Notes under the pieces: model-generated
Databases searched by the model: none
What the model saw: only the letters and a program-made list of their open reading frames with translations
What the model was told of the DNA's origin: nothing
Position numbers and translations under genes: made by a program
DNA from: Galeopsis tetrahit
Lineage: Eukaryota; Streptophyta; Magnoliopsida; Lamiales; Lamiaceae
Assembly: GCA_963675135.1 (NCBI GenBank)
Contig: OY776122.1
Span: 84,578,472-84,642,471 of the forward strand
Length of the DNA stretch: 64,000 nt
Direction of reading: 5' to 3'
In this document: piece after piece, positions 21,843-33,255 of the stretch
How the letters are laid out: every line of letters begins with the position of its first letter
Position numbering within the stretch: position 1 is the first letter of the stretch

Positions 21843-24796
21843 CTAGAAACCAGCCCATCCAGCAGGCTTGGCCTCCAACTTATTTTCCGAGCTCTTTGAT
21901 TCACCAAAACGCTGAGATTTATTCAAGTCACCGACAGGTACATTTACCTTAGAGCCAGCACCGGGCACCACCTTAAAACTATCAGCTCCAAAACCCCAGT
22001 TATTGGCACCTGAATTCACTTCAGAAGCCTGATTTTTCTGCTGACCGTTTCTAGTTCTAGCAGATTTAGGGAAGTTGTTTGTTGGCACTGTTTGTGGCTT
22101 GGGGTCATCACTAAAGGCCTGCCATTGTTTAGAGTCTGGGCTTGGAGAACTTCGGTCAAAGAAACCCTGTTGAAGTTCCCATACTGTTCCTTCAATTTTC
22201 TCATTCTGCTGTAACAATAAACGCACGAGTAAGTTACAAAAAAGTAAAATACGAAGACAATTAAAGTTGGACTAAAGAATACCGGAGGAATTGTAGGTGA
22301 CTGGCTTCCGGGAGAAGCTAGGTTTCTTGAGGAATCCCCTCCAGGTGATGGGCTTCTCACAGCCAGAGCTTGCTTAAGATCTTGGATCTCTTGTCGCTGT
22401 GACCTACAAATTGCTGAGAGTTTTTCAAATTTGGAGGTTATTTCTGCCTTCTCTGCATTGACATTAGCAAGCTGCTCCTTCATCTTTTTTACCTCAGCCT
22501 CCAACATCTCTTCCTTCTCTGGTTTCTGATGGCTGTTGCTAAGACTTTGTTTGGTAACGTCAAAATCAGCCACAAAAGAATTAAAGGCATCATTTTGAAA
22601 TGTTGGCTTGGCCTCTGCTTTGGGTTGTTTTAATTTGTCCACATTAGAGTTCAAACTATCAGGAAACAGACTTGTAGATGATCTGTGGCCAGTCGAGTCT
22701 TCATCATACTTTGGCCTGGTCTTGTCATCCAAGCTTTCTAAATCCTTAGCATGCTGAGTGGCCCAGAAAGCACCTAAAGAACCAGTACTTTCACCAGTTC
22801 TCAAATTATTTGAGGCTGGTGATGCTTTTCGGGGTGCTTCAGATGAGGGGGGAGGAGGAGGACTTCTACGAGGCATTGGACTAGACCTGTTTGAAGGCTT
22901 TGGTGTGCCTGAAGAAAGGAAATAAACAAATTTGAAGTTCAAATATATGAACATCTGGTACACGTAATATGATGATCTTCACATTGAAATCAACTACTTA
23001 GATAACACTAATTTCAATATCCTCACCAGCAAGAACATCTGCACTACTATTTGGCATTTCTGGAGGTCTATCAGGCAATGATTTCTGCATCCCATCTGGT
23101 AAAAGACCATTAACACGAAACCAGACCTGCAACAAAAGGGACCAAGAAAAGGAATTATGATGCGTACAAGCATCCTTAGCCCGCATGATTGCCATGGGTG
23201 CAAAATTCTACAACTAACCTAAGTTCATGGGGATGAATGGCCAATCAAGCAAAATGCTTGCCTGCGTGATATCTGGTCTGTCATTGGGGGAAGATTGAAG
23301 TGTTTCTTTGATAAGGTCTGTCAGCAACGTATTGTACTTGGGTAAATCTGGGATCCGATAGTTCCCATTTAATATTTGGAGCTTTGATTCACCATCGAAT
23401 GCTGACTTCAAGTAACATATGCGGAAAAGGAGACATCCAAGAGCCTACAAACAACAGGGCTCATTATTGAATGCTATGTTCTACAATATAAAGCTAACTG
23501 ATTGTTCTTGCTGATTTAATCAACATAATATAGGAACCATTGAACTTACCCATATATCCACCTTCTCGTTTATAAGCTCTCTCCGAAATAGATCCCACAT
23601 CTAAGCCATTGAATGAGGGAGAAGAATCAACACTTATACCATAAAGAAGTAACAATAAGTTCTTGACAGTAAGTTCCTCAATCTACCTCAGGGGCTCTGT
23701 ATGCAGGTGTTGTGTATTTCCTTATATTGTCTTCCTCAATTCCCATTTCTTCTGGTTTGTCAAAGCATTTATGGTTGGTAGATGTACTACCAAAATCACA
23801 CAGCTTCCACAAGCCATCAGGCCCCAGCAAAATATTCTCAGCTTTCAAATCTCTATGTGATGAAACTCAAAATGATTAGAAAATCAGTCGAAAATGAGAA
23901 AAAAATTCTACAAAATGACAAAACTTTCACAAGCCATCAACTACAGCAAAAAGAATCTTAACATTCAAATCCCTATGTGATGCTACTCAGAATAATGAGC
24001 AAAAATAAGTAAAAAATTAGAGAAATATGCAAGTCCCTTCAGCAGTGAAGAAACATAGAATAACTAATCGGATTTTATTTTTATTTTTTGGGTGGGATTT
24101 TCTCCACACCCCAAAACTAGTACTCCAATAAACTAATAATACATGAAAATGCACATCTTTCCATAATGAGAATATCTATCATATCCAAACACATAATAGC
24201 TATCTATCTAAGATAGTTTGTTCATTCATACGCCTTTGGCTTTAATCTGAAGTTAAAAAAAAAAAAAAAAACAGAGCATAGTACGTGACTATTCTGCATA
24301 TAAGAAAGTGAGCATATCAAAGCAATTACCGGTGAGCAATAGGTGGAGTCTGGCAGTGCATCGCAAAGACAGCATTGCATACATCCCTGAAAATTGTAAG
24401 AACCTGTTTCTCCTCAAAGAACCCTGCTCCTCCTCTGCTCTCCAGCACATTAACCAGGGACTTCTCACAATATTCCATGAGAAGCAGAGCTTCTTTTGTA
24501 CGACCCATATCAAAGACAGCATGGGCATGAAGAGTAACAACATTAGGATGGCCTTTGAGCATTTTCATAACTGAAATCTCCTTCATCACCAGCTCCTGTG
24601 ACTCTTCGTCGTTGCATATGATATGTTTTAAAGCATACTGCTTGGAGCCATGTAATGCATCTCGAGCCAAGTAAACACAGGAAAATCCACCCTCTGCAAT
24701 GGCATTTCGAACCTGAACTTTGATATTGCCAATGTCAATGACACGGTTTTCAAGCCCAGTTTGTTCTTTGTGTGTGAAGGGTTTGAATTTCCACAT
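21843..24796 (-). CDS. NAK/AAK1-type (AP2-associated) Ser/Thr protein kinase
   Basis: A plant member of the Numb-associated kinase family, relatives of which phosphorylate clathrin-adaptor components during endocytosis; that role is inference here. Seven exons: 24330-24796, 23687-23852, 23550-23600, 23262-23444, 23027-23126, 22283-22908 and 21843-22208; 652 aa, all phases consistent. Kinase domain about 25-300: AEGGFSCVY (34-42), Lys57 in YALKH, HRDLKAEN (Asp157), CDFGSTST, YRAPEMWD, VDIWALGC. Then VWFRVNGLLPDGMQKSLPDRP, a long Pro/Ser-rich low-complexity region (PRRSPPPPPSSEAPRK), a coiled coil about 460-500 (EMLEAEVKKMKEQLANVNAE) and a C-terminal tail ending AKPAGWAGF. Intron 4 starts with GC rather than GT (CAG/GCAAGC at 23261). 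A decayed second copy of the exon 2 start lies in intron 1. Confidence 0.88.
23905..24035 (-). pseudogene. Decayed duplicate of NAK-kinase exon 2 start
   Basis: The plus-strand text tttcacaagccatcaactac...aatccctatgtgatgctact copies cttccacaagccatcaggcc...aatctctatgtgatgaaact at about 23800-23875, and similarity continues into the flanking intron (actca-aa-atgatt/aatgag). The copy would encode the catalytic-loop segment DLKAENILL but reads DLNVKILF, then a stop after DGL. It sits in intron 1, about 115 bp from the real exon. Confidence 0.65.
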
Positions 24797-24830
24797 GGTT
24801 GGTGGTGATTATGTTTAGAAAACTGAACCT

Positions 24831-26317
24831 CTGCAAAGGCAATAAAACTATTAAAGAGTTGGCATGTACAATTTCATCCTATAGAGCTAAAGTAGATCAT
24901 AACCATTTGAACAGGAAAATATCTAACATCAGATGAAATAAATACAACTTCCTGATACACTAGTACCGATATAATATTTTCTCATGGACACTTAAGTTCC
25001 ACAGTCCATTAAAAGTAAAGCAACTGCACCATAAGCAGTCATATAATGATTAAAATAAACCTTGGAAGAATTACAGATTCTACTGTTTTATTCAGAATCA
25101 TAAGTCATTATCATTCCCAAAATTGGGTCAGAGAGGTAATCATAGTTGTAAACTCAGATACCATCTGTAAATTTATGAATATGACAAGTGATTCTCCAGT
25201 GGCAGCAAACGTTCAAATAAAGCTGTTCCATTGAAAGTACAAGAATAGAATATACACTTAATTGAAACTTCTCCTCTTCTGTGCATAAAGCAATGATATC
25301 CACCAACAGGAGGGTTACTTAGCACCAATCAGTGGATATTCACAGAATTAACTGTTAAAGTTATAAGTTAATGGTAACAATATCACTAGGGATCACCCCA
25401 CCAGTCATCAGCATTTGCATTCAAACTGCACATATGCCGTAGCAAGAGCAAAACTGAACTCTTCACATGAGCAAATTGTACACGCATTGATTTTCAGATA
25501 TCAATGAAAACCTAAATAAGGTTAACAAAAAAGGAACTGGATTGAAAAGGCCGCAATCTGAGTCATCTGACTGGTGCTAGGCATGAAAGACTATTACAGA
25601 ACCAAAATGTGGCTTCTCTAAGTAAATCTGTTTGTGTAGCTGTGTCTCAGTTCTTTATGTTTAGTTTTGCATGTTACTGTGTTAGATATGTAATACTATA
25701 TTAAACGTCTCGCCCCTCTAATAGCCTAAGCATGTAAATAAAGAGCACATTCCGCATGATGATGGCCTCAAAAGCAAAGTAATGACATGAGAATCATGCC
25801 AACACATGTAATCACATCAACAGCCGCCATCACTGGCCATGACCAGATACTATCAAATCAGGTTATAAAGAAATATCCAGACCAACACCGCGAACTGGAA
25901 TATTCATCACACATACATGATACGAAATTTACAATAGAAAATTCGCGGATCTATACATACATAACGAAAAATTTATTTATGGATCAGTTGATACATAAGC
26001 TATACATACCCAAGTAGACTCGAGAACCGAAACTCAACCTTCAATTCCATAATAGATTGCAAAGGGAGATAATATTGACAGTCCAAATCTAATATTGGGG
26101 GGACCCACAGACACAAAACAAACAGTGATGAAATAAAAAGTGTTCAAGGCAGTCTGATTCAACTACAAAGCTACTGAATAATGAGATCGAAGGCATAAAT
26201 GCAGTACATAAATGAAGCGACTAAATCCACAAGATCTTGAGCTGCAATTCAACTGATCGAAAATAGCATTACACAATTTACTCGAAATCTTTTAACAGAA
26301 TGAGAGACTGATATACC
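24831..26317 (-). other. 5'-UTR intron of the NAK-type kinase gene
   Basis: A minus-strand acceptor (tttgcag) ends at 24831, 34 bp before the ATG. A matching donor CCAAG/GTATAT lies at 26317 below a TATA box at 26477-26484. The 1.5-kb interval has no ORF of note. Long leader introns are common in plant housekeeping genes and often raise expression. The splice is inferred. Confidence 0.5.
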
Positions 26318-26476
26318 TTGGAAACCCCGAATTCGTACTCAAACTCAGGTAAGATTGATCGGGCGAGATCTGGGGAATTGGAGTGAGGGAAATGGATTTG
26401 GGATTTTGAGAGATGAAGATTATTTGTGAGCAAAAGGAATAAAAATGGGGGAGGAGATGCGTACAATTTTTGTATG

Positions 26477-26484
26477 TATATATA
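26477..26484 (-). promoter_or_regulatory. TATA box of the NAK-type kinase gene
   Basis: TATATATA on the minus strand, preceded by GGCCACGTTA, a G-box-like ACGT core. It lies about 160 bp upstream of the predicted leader-exon donor at 26317. Confidence 0.45.
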
Positions 26485-27671
26485 ACGTGGCCACAATGTT
26501 GGGATGGGAGTGGTGGGACTGCGGAATAAAGAGGCGCGTTAATTACGGTGACGTTTTTGCTTGTATTCGACCGAAAAGAGGTGCCGTTTGCTTTCGGCAT
26601 TCATGCTTTTGCAATTGTATTTAAAATATCACTGAAATACCTACTAAAAAAAAAAAAATATATATATATATATATATCACTGAAATTGTATCTAATTAAT
26701 TTATTTATTTTTCTTTACAATGAACAATACAAATTATTACCTAACTACTGTATAATTTTAGATCATTTTACATATGTGTTGCAAATGATATTTTAAAAGG
26801 TTTTTTTATCAAATATTGGATATTCATAACAATTTATTTTATCTCACATTCGACAACTGATTCATGAGTTCAAAATTTATATATAAATCTTAAAAATTGA
26901 GAATTGAGGAAGAAAGAGTCACAAACTGAGTTATGAAAATTGGTAGAGAAAAGGAGTTTGTGCTTACTATACATGATATCATGGAAACACCTCTTCAAAA
27001 AATTAGGATGGACATGTCAAAAATCAGGAAAATATGGTCGAAAAAAAAAATAATACATTATTTTATGTGTAACAAAATTGATAGCTTGTATTGTTAGGTG
27101 TAAAGAAAACAGTTTTATGATTTAAATACAATTTCGTCTGGATTTAGCGCAATTACGTATATAATTAAATACTATATAGAAAATGAAAACATACAATTGT
27201 ATACATACGAATTATGATGAAACTATGTGTTTTTTTTTTTAAGGTATGATGAAACTATGTGTTACAATTACTTTCAATTTACTTCAAGGTGCATTCATAG
27301 GGGGGAGATGTGGGTCATGTTACATTTTATTTTTCTTGGGAAATAAGTCACGTGACATCATTAATCCTTTTCCATGTTTTCAGCAATTTGCCATCTGACC
27401 TTTTTTTTTTTCTTTTTTTTTCTTTTTCAGATCCTCTGCTAAAATCAAATTTTCTACACACGAATTCTGTGTATAATAATTGACTAAATGAAATACTAGT
27501 TTTTATAGTTATATAATTTGGTATTGTCGAGACATTTCGGAGTATCATCGAAATAGTTTACTAACAATTCTAGGATTAATTAAGAATGTATTTGTCATGT
27601 CTACATTGCTGCATAATTCGTTTTTAAGACACGAATTGTCCAAAGTTGATTATACCTTTTTTTTTTTCTTA
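26485..27671. other. Intergenic, AT-rich
   Basis: No gene or clear element. Contains a (TA)n microsatellite at about 26658-26678 and several poly(T) tracts. Confidence 0.4.
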
Positions 27672-28770
27672 GGGTTAATTGCAAAAAAAAATCACTAACC
27701 TTTAACATTTTTGGTAAATTAGACTTCCGGGCAACACCTTCCTGCCCGAATCTGATGTGGCAATTCTATGTGGCTTTTTGTGATAAAACGACGCCGTTTT
27801 ATGCAAATAATTTTTTTTTTAATAAAATCATAATAATAAATGTAATGCCAATTTTAAAAAAACTAAACAAACAATTAAAATTCCTAAAACAAGAACAAAC
27901 AACGTCATTCGTCCTTTTTTTATTCCAGACTACTGTCTCCTCATTTTTACACTCTTCTTATTAATGGTGATCTTTATCGCCTGTATTCTCTGTTACAGCC
28001 TCAATTTCATTTTTTCCATTCAAAATTTGACCCATTTTCATTTTCCCTAAATCGAACCCTAGGGAAGAAAGAAGAATGATTCTGCGCATGGGTGAGAAGA
28101 AGAAGAACACTCAATGACCCGGTTCTTCACAAGCCCGCTCTGAAAGTTAAGCCCGAAGAAATCGGGGGAGGCGGATCCATAAGATTATGGATGATATGGT
28201 TTGAAGGTCGTGAGGAAAGCACCTGGGTTGGCCTTGTTGCAGCTCCTCAAATTGACCTTCCTTTCTGCTTCACATATTGACATGTGATGTTTAATAATTG
28301 CAGAAACATCAATGAATATTGGTTTTATTCGTCAAATGTTGGGATATTTTTAACCTTGTAGCTATGAATTTAAATCATACATTTTAGGACTAAATTAATC
28401 TTTAAAAAGTTAAACAAAATTAGAGTACTTGATTTTCTGGAGGATTCACAAGAGTTGTATTTGTTTTTCGTCATCGAACATACATTAGCAAAATGCTGAA
28501 ATCAGTGCCCCAATTATCATTTTGTTAATTTTCGTTGATTTGGTTGGCAAAATTGAGTTTTTTTTTTTTTTTTTTTAATTTGCATAAAACGGCGTCGTTT
28601 TATCACAAAAAGCCACATAGAATTGCCACATCAGATTCGGGCAGGAGGGTGCTGCCCCGAAGTCTAATTTGCAAAAAATGTTAAAGTTGGTGATTTAAAT
28701 TGCAATACTTCAAAGGTTTAGATTAAATTGCAACTGAATCAAAGGTTGTGATTTTTTTTGCAATTAACCC
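27672..28770. mobile_element. Mutator-like element (MULE), possible Pack-MULE
   Basis: Terminal inverted repeats of roughly 150 bp begin GGGTTAATTGCAAAAAAAAA and end GCAATTAACCC, including the shared blocks AAAACGACGCCGTTTTATGC and CACATAGAATTGCCACATCA. A perfect 9-bp target duplication TTTTTCTTA lies at 27663-27671 and 28771-28779. There is no transposase. The centre (about 28010-28310) is GC-richer and holds an open stretch at 28092-28280 (reading VLHKPALKVKPEEIGGGG... in one frame) that looks like a captured piece of host DNA; I do not recognise the source. Confidence 0.85.
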
Positions 28771-28978
28771 TTTTTCTTATGATATAAATGTATAACAATT
28801 TTAATCCAAGTTAAAACGGTGAACTTGTTTACAGAAAAAAAAAAAAAAGAAGAAGAAGAAGTTTAATTTGAAGTTTGAACCATGATTTCAAGACCAAATA
28901 TGTCTTTATGGGCTGGGCCTATACAAGACCAACGAAGTTGTACACAATATGTCTTGGACTCTATAACCTGTGCAAAAT

Positions 28979-30038
28979 GGGCGCGGCTAAAAGGACACCC
29001 ACAAAATGGATGAGAACACCCACGTGAAAAATACTCTTCGTCTTATTAAAATTCTAAATCCTCCCCCATTCTTAAAATTAAAAGAGTACACCCACCTTGA
29101 CTACCCATTTCCTCCGCCTCCTCCACTCTCTTGAAGACGACGTCGCCGCCTCCTTCCACGCCGCCGCTCGCACAGTGCCGCCGCCGCCCACCCCACCGCC
29201 TTTGCCTCGCTGCGCCGCGCACGCCTCCCTCTCCACTTCGCAGCCGTTCGCGGCCATAGCCTCTCCCCCTCCCCTTCGCGGCCGCACCTCTTCCCTCTCC
29301 CCTTCGCGGCCGCAGTCCCTTCCCCTCCCCTTCGCGGCCGTTCGCGGCCGCAGCTCCTCCCTCTCCCCTTCGCGGCCGTTCGTGGCCGCAGCCCCTTCCC
29401 TTCGCGGCCGTTCGCGGCCGCTCCCCTTCATCGCACCCAGCTACCCACGCTGCCGCCGTTCGAAGGTAAGTTTTTTTTTTTTACAATTTTTACAGTTTTT
29501 CCAAAAATTAGGGTTTTGAAAATTTAGGAAAATTAGGGTTTTTAGTAGTTCGGGAATTATTTTCGAACATATCGAGTTTGTTTTGGAAAAAATTTCGAAC
29601 ATATTGCGTTTGTTTTGGAAAAAATTTCGAACAAGATGTTCGAATTTTTTTTTTTATGAACAAATCTAAGTTGTTTTAAAAAAAAATTCAAACATATTGA
29701 ATTTGTTTTGGTAAAATTTTCGAACATCTCAACTTTGTTTTGGTAAAATTTTCGAACATGTGAAGATTTTATTTTTGTTGTTGAAATTTTGAATTTTTAG
29801 GATTTTTTATGTTTTGGTATTGATGGTGGGAATCCGGAATGATTCGTATGTGAAATGATGAATCGCGTATGAATCGGAATAGATGGGCGTGTGAATCGAA
29901 ATAGATGGGTGTACTCATCTGGCGTTTTTTAAAAAAAATTACAAGAGAGGTAAAAATGTCTTTTCGCACCACCCCTGAGACTAAAAAAATTCTCCGTGGG
30001 TGTACTCATAGGAAATCTGGGTGCCTTTAGCCGCGCCC
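28979..30038. mobile_element. MULE with GC-rich interior
   Basis: Ends GGGCGCGGCTAAAAGGACAC and GTGCCTTTAGCCGCGCCC are inverted repeats. A perfect 9-bp duplication GTGCAAAAT flanks them (28970-28978 and 30039-30047). The interior (29090-29465) is very GC-rich with tandem TTCGCGGCCG units and is open on both strands because of composition. It ends in GAAGGTAAG, which resembles an exon-intron boundary on the plus strand. The rest is AT-rich with repeats of tttcgaacatattg. The GC-rich part may be a captured first exon. Confidence 0.85.
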
Positions 30039-30047
30039 GTGCAAAAT

Positions 30048-30432
30048 TTATCAATCTACTGTATATCTTATGATATCTAACTTTTGGAGAGACTATGTGA
30101 AATATAGTGGATTTTTTTTATTTTTTTTGCGGGGTTAAAGACTGCATTTACCTAGAGAAAAAAAAGACAGAGAAAATGCTAGCCGTGAAAATGAAAAAAC
30201 AACCAGTATTTATTGCATTCAAAGAACTACAGTTTTAAAGGAACTAGTATTTGATAATAATCAACTTACTCTCCATATGTTTCTTGTGAATTTGGAGGGA
30301 AAATAGACCTATAATAAAACAATGAGTATAAATACAAAAAGAGAAACTCACACAATGTGCTTATCTCATTTACAAGAAATAAATCAAATTCATACAGTGA
30401 TACAATTAATTTCATTAAGAAGTTTTCATTTA
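30048..30432. other. Spacer between MULE and Harbinger element
   Basis: AT-rich, no gene or repeat recognised. Confidence 0.4.
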
Positions 30433-31118
30433 GGGGATGTAATCAATTGAGATTTTGTTGGATTTTTTTGGACTTTAAAAAGTATGTGAATTTATAAAAT
30501 ACATAGAGTCCATGTAGAGTTTGACTGACTGACTTTTTTTATTGATTTATATGGATTTTGATAGATTTGATAGGATTGTAAATTTTTTTTTTATTGATTT
30601 ACATATATTTTCATAAATTCCGGCGCTGAAACTATTAATGTGAAGAGTTTTTTTTTTTAAATTAATATTATATATATATAATTTATATATTAATTCGAGA
30701 ATATTCGCAAATCTGATCTGACCCATTCTCAATACCGGGCGGATTCGACCTGACCCAAAATTCATGGGTGGAATACGGGGCGGATTCGACTTGACCCAAA
30801 ATTCATGGGGTGGGGCGGGTACCCGTAGGTCGGATCAATATTGTCATCCTTACTTCTGATCTTTCGTGTTCAAAGTTCTCTGAGAGAATCCGTTGAAATC
30901 TCTCCTTTTTAGAAGAGATTTTGAATAATGAAAATTATTTATATTTTTTAAGGAGAATCCAACAAAGTCAATAGAGTGTTAAAGATTTTTAAAGACATTT
31001 TAAAATCCGTATTGAATACATTAAAATTTTAAAAGACTTTTGAAAATCTGAATCGAATACCCCCAAACTTTAAAAGTTCAAAAAACATCCTACATAATCC
31101 ACAATCAATACACCCCTC
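30433..31118. mobile_element. PIF/Harbinger (Tourist-like) element, 686 bp
   Basis: Left end GGGGATGTAATCAATTGAGA, right end ATCAATACACCCCTC, with a TTA target duplication at 30430-30432 and 31119-31121. The same sub-terminal text as the element at 2506-3650 is present in both halves (gattttgttggatttttttg; gaatccgttgaaatctctcc), so the two are family members. Internal deletions explain the shorter length. Confidence 0.8.
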
Positions 31119-31743
31119 TTAGTTTAGTTTTATTACAATTAGCATATGATAATGATCTCCGTAATCGGGCTCTAAGTAAGTCAAGACAAGCAGCCCAATG
31201 TCTACCCAAGAATGGGTTTGGGCCATCAAAAGGGTTGGGGTATATACCCAGCTTTGTTTAATACACTCCCCTTCCATTTATTAATTTAAAAATATATATG
31301 AAATACAATATTTGCCCCTTTAGTAAACGTTATAGATACATACACACCCCCTATAACCCTAATTTCATCTTCTTCCCCAACTTCTTTCTCTGCCGCCTCT
31401 CTCTTCCCCTCCTCATTTTTTTTTCGTTTTCTGCACTCCCCATCTCCATTGCACTGCCCCCTCCCTCTCGCCGTCGCACTTCCCCCTCACTCTCCCCTCA
31501 CCGTCGCACCCCCTTGCCTCCGCCCATATTCTTCCTCATTTTTTTTTATTCTCTTTCGCTCCGCTCGACGCCGCCCTCCAGCTCACCCTCGCCGCTGCTC
31601 CGGCTCTTCCTCGACCGTCGCGGCCCACCCCCAGCGCTCGTCGTCGCTCCGGCTCGCCCTCGGCCATCGCGGCCCTACCAAAAATACTCCAGCGCCCCAC
31701 CCTTAGCGCTCGGATCGTCGCAGCCCACCCCTAGGTTTTTTTT

Positions 31744-31829
31744 TTCGAACCATTATTGATCGCCCAAAAACGCTCTTGTCAATAACCTACTGTCGACGAG
31801 AGTGTTTTTGGGCAATCAATAATGGTCGA
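31744..31829. repeat. Imperfect hairpin inside the MULE-like element
   Basis: About 36-nt arms, ttcgaaccattattgatcgc... and its near reverse complement ...gcaatcaataatggtcgaa, separated by about 14 nt. A few mismatches and a one-base bulge occur. Confidence 0.7.
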
Positions 31830-31865
31830 AAATTTCAATTTTTTTATAATTTTCTTTCAAAATTT

Positions 31866-32030
31866 GGTCGATAACCTGGTGTCGACCGGAGTATTTTTGG
31901 TCGACAAACTGGTGTCGACCGGAGTATTTTTGGTCGACCAACCAGTGTCGACCGGAGTATTTTTGGTCGACAAACCAGTGACGACCGGAGTATTTTTGGT
32001 TGACAAACCAGTGTCGACCGGAGTGTTTAT
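31866..32030. repeat. Five tandem 33-bp repeats
   Basis: Unit ggtcgacaaaccagtgtcga ccggagtattttt, five copies with few substitutions. Because 33 is a multiple of three, both strands stay open: plus reads VDKPVSTGVFL repeats and minus reads SGRHWFVDQKY repeats. I regard this as a minisatellite, not a gene. Confidence 0.85.
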
Positions 32031-32306
32031 TAAAAAAACTAAGATTTTTTTTTCTAAATTTTATATGTTGTGGTGGTGGCGGCGGCATCGGTGGCGGCAA
32101 CGGCTGTTTAATTCTAGGGTTAGGGTTGTGTTTTAAATTGTAGAGGGAGTGTATGTATCTAACATGTTTTAGTAAAAGGGTAAAATTGATATTTTATATA
32201 TCTATATTGAATTAATAAAAATGATGGGGGAGTGTATTAAACAAAGCTGAAGGGGTATATACCAACCCCATCAAAATAATCAACCTTAATATTCAAAGGA
32301 GCTGAA

Positions 32307-33255
32307 TATTTACACCTCCAATCCGGCTTAGAACACACCCCAATCGATGCACCCCACCCAAAATTTATCAGGATAGATGCACCCTCTCAAATTATCCTAA
32401 ACACCCTTTTATTTCAAAAAATTACTTACTAAACACACAACCCCAAACCCTAATATCTCCCTTTTCACTTCATTTTCTCCTTCTCCTTCCCCACCTCATC
32501 TTTCTTCCACTTGTCATCGCCCCCGATCCACGTCGGTCGCCGCCCCACCCCAGTGGTCGTCGCCTCCTCTACCCACGACTGTCGAACCCAGTCCCCGTCG
32601 TACCAGGCCCCCGCCGCACCACCTATCCTCCATCTTTATTTTGCCGCCCCCGTTCCCCCACCCCACCGCTGCTGAACCCAAGGCCCGTCGCCCCAACTCG
32701 CGGTCGCCGCCGAACTCAAGCCCCCGCCGGCCCACCCCCGTCGAACCCAGGCCCCCATCGCCCCTCCATCTTTCTTTTTTTTTTCTTTTTTCTCACAAAC
32801 CCGAACCCAAGCCCCTTCTCCATCATGCTCACCCCTTGTGCCTCCCCCCTCCACTAACCCAGCGCCGCCCTACCACATGTTTGTATTTTAGGTTTAGGAT
32901 TGTTCCCTTTTTTATCTGCATTTCAAATAATATATATATATATATATATTAAATTACATTTTTTTTCTGACACACCAGGTTCGACCATATAAACTCTCGT
33001 CAATTATGGTTGAGCCTGGTGTGTCGAAATTTTTTTTAAAAAAAAATTCTATCTTTTTTTTGGTTTGAATGTATTGGATGTCAAAAGTAATGGTGGTGGT
33101 TGAGATTTTTTTTTGAGTTACTTCTACAGAAAGGTTGAGGGGGGTGCATTTAGTATGCAGTATATTATTAGAAGGGTATTTTTAATTTTTTACACTATTA
33201 TTATATTATTAAATTTGGTGAGGGTGTGTTCTAAGTCGGATTGGAGGTGTAAATA
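32307..33255. mobile_element. Terminal-inverted-repeat element with GC-rich interior
   Basis: Ends TATTTACACCTCCAATCCGG and its near complement TCGGATTGGAGGTGTAAATA, extended inward by CTTAGAACACACCC / GGGTGTGTTCTAAG. I could not find a convincing target duplication. The interior (32500-32880) is GC-rich like the neighbouring MULEs and ends in a (TA)n run at 32928-32950. A short inverted repeat, GACACACCAGGTTCGACCAT / ATGGTTGAGCCTGGTGTGTC, lies at 32968-33026. Confidence 0.65.

Larger units (their letters stand above)
31232..32268. mobile_element. MULE-like element with GC-rich cargo and 33-bp repeats
   Basis: Inverted ends GGGTTGGGGTATATACCC...AGCTTTGTTTAATACACTCCC and the complementary GGGAGTGTATTAAACAAAGC...GGTATATACCAACCC. 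The 8-bp duplication CATCAAAA lies at 31224-31231 and 32269-32276. The interior has a GC-rich low-complexity block (31440-31740), a hairpin (31744-31829) and five 33-bp tandem repeats (31866-32030). No transposase is present. Confidence 0.75.

Noticed and set aside
29078..29519. Long overlapping open frames on both strands (Arg/Pro/Ala-rich)
   Set aside because: They follow from the GC-rich tandem TTCGCGGCCG composition within a MULE; neither strand shows a domain and the plus frame lacks an ATG.
31298..31759. 153-codon plus-strand frame with Pro/Ser-rich sequence
   Set aside because: It spans AT-rich TIR sequence and the GC-rich core of a MULE-like element; it is compositional and lacks similarity to any family.
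32514..32952. Overlapping Gly-rich and Pro-rich frames on both strands
   Set aside because: They are caused by GC-rich low-complexity DNA in the element at 32307-33255; no codon-usage or domain support.
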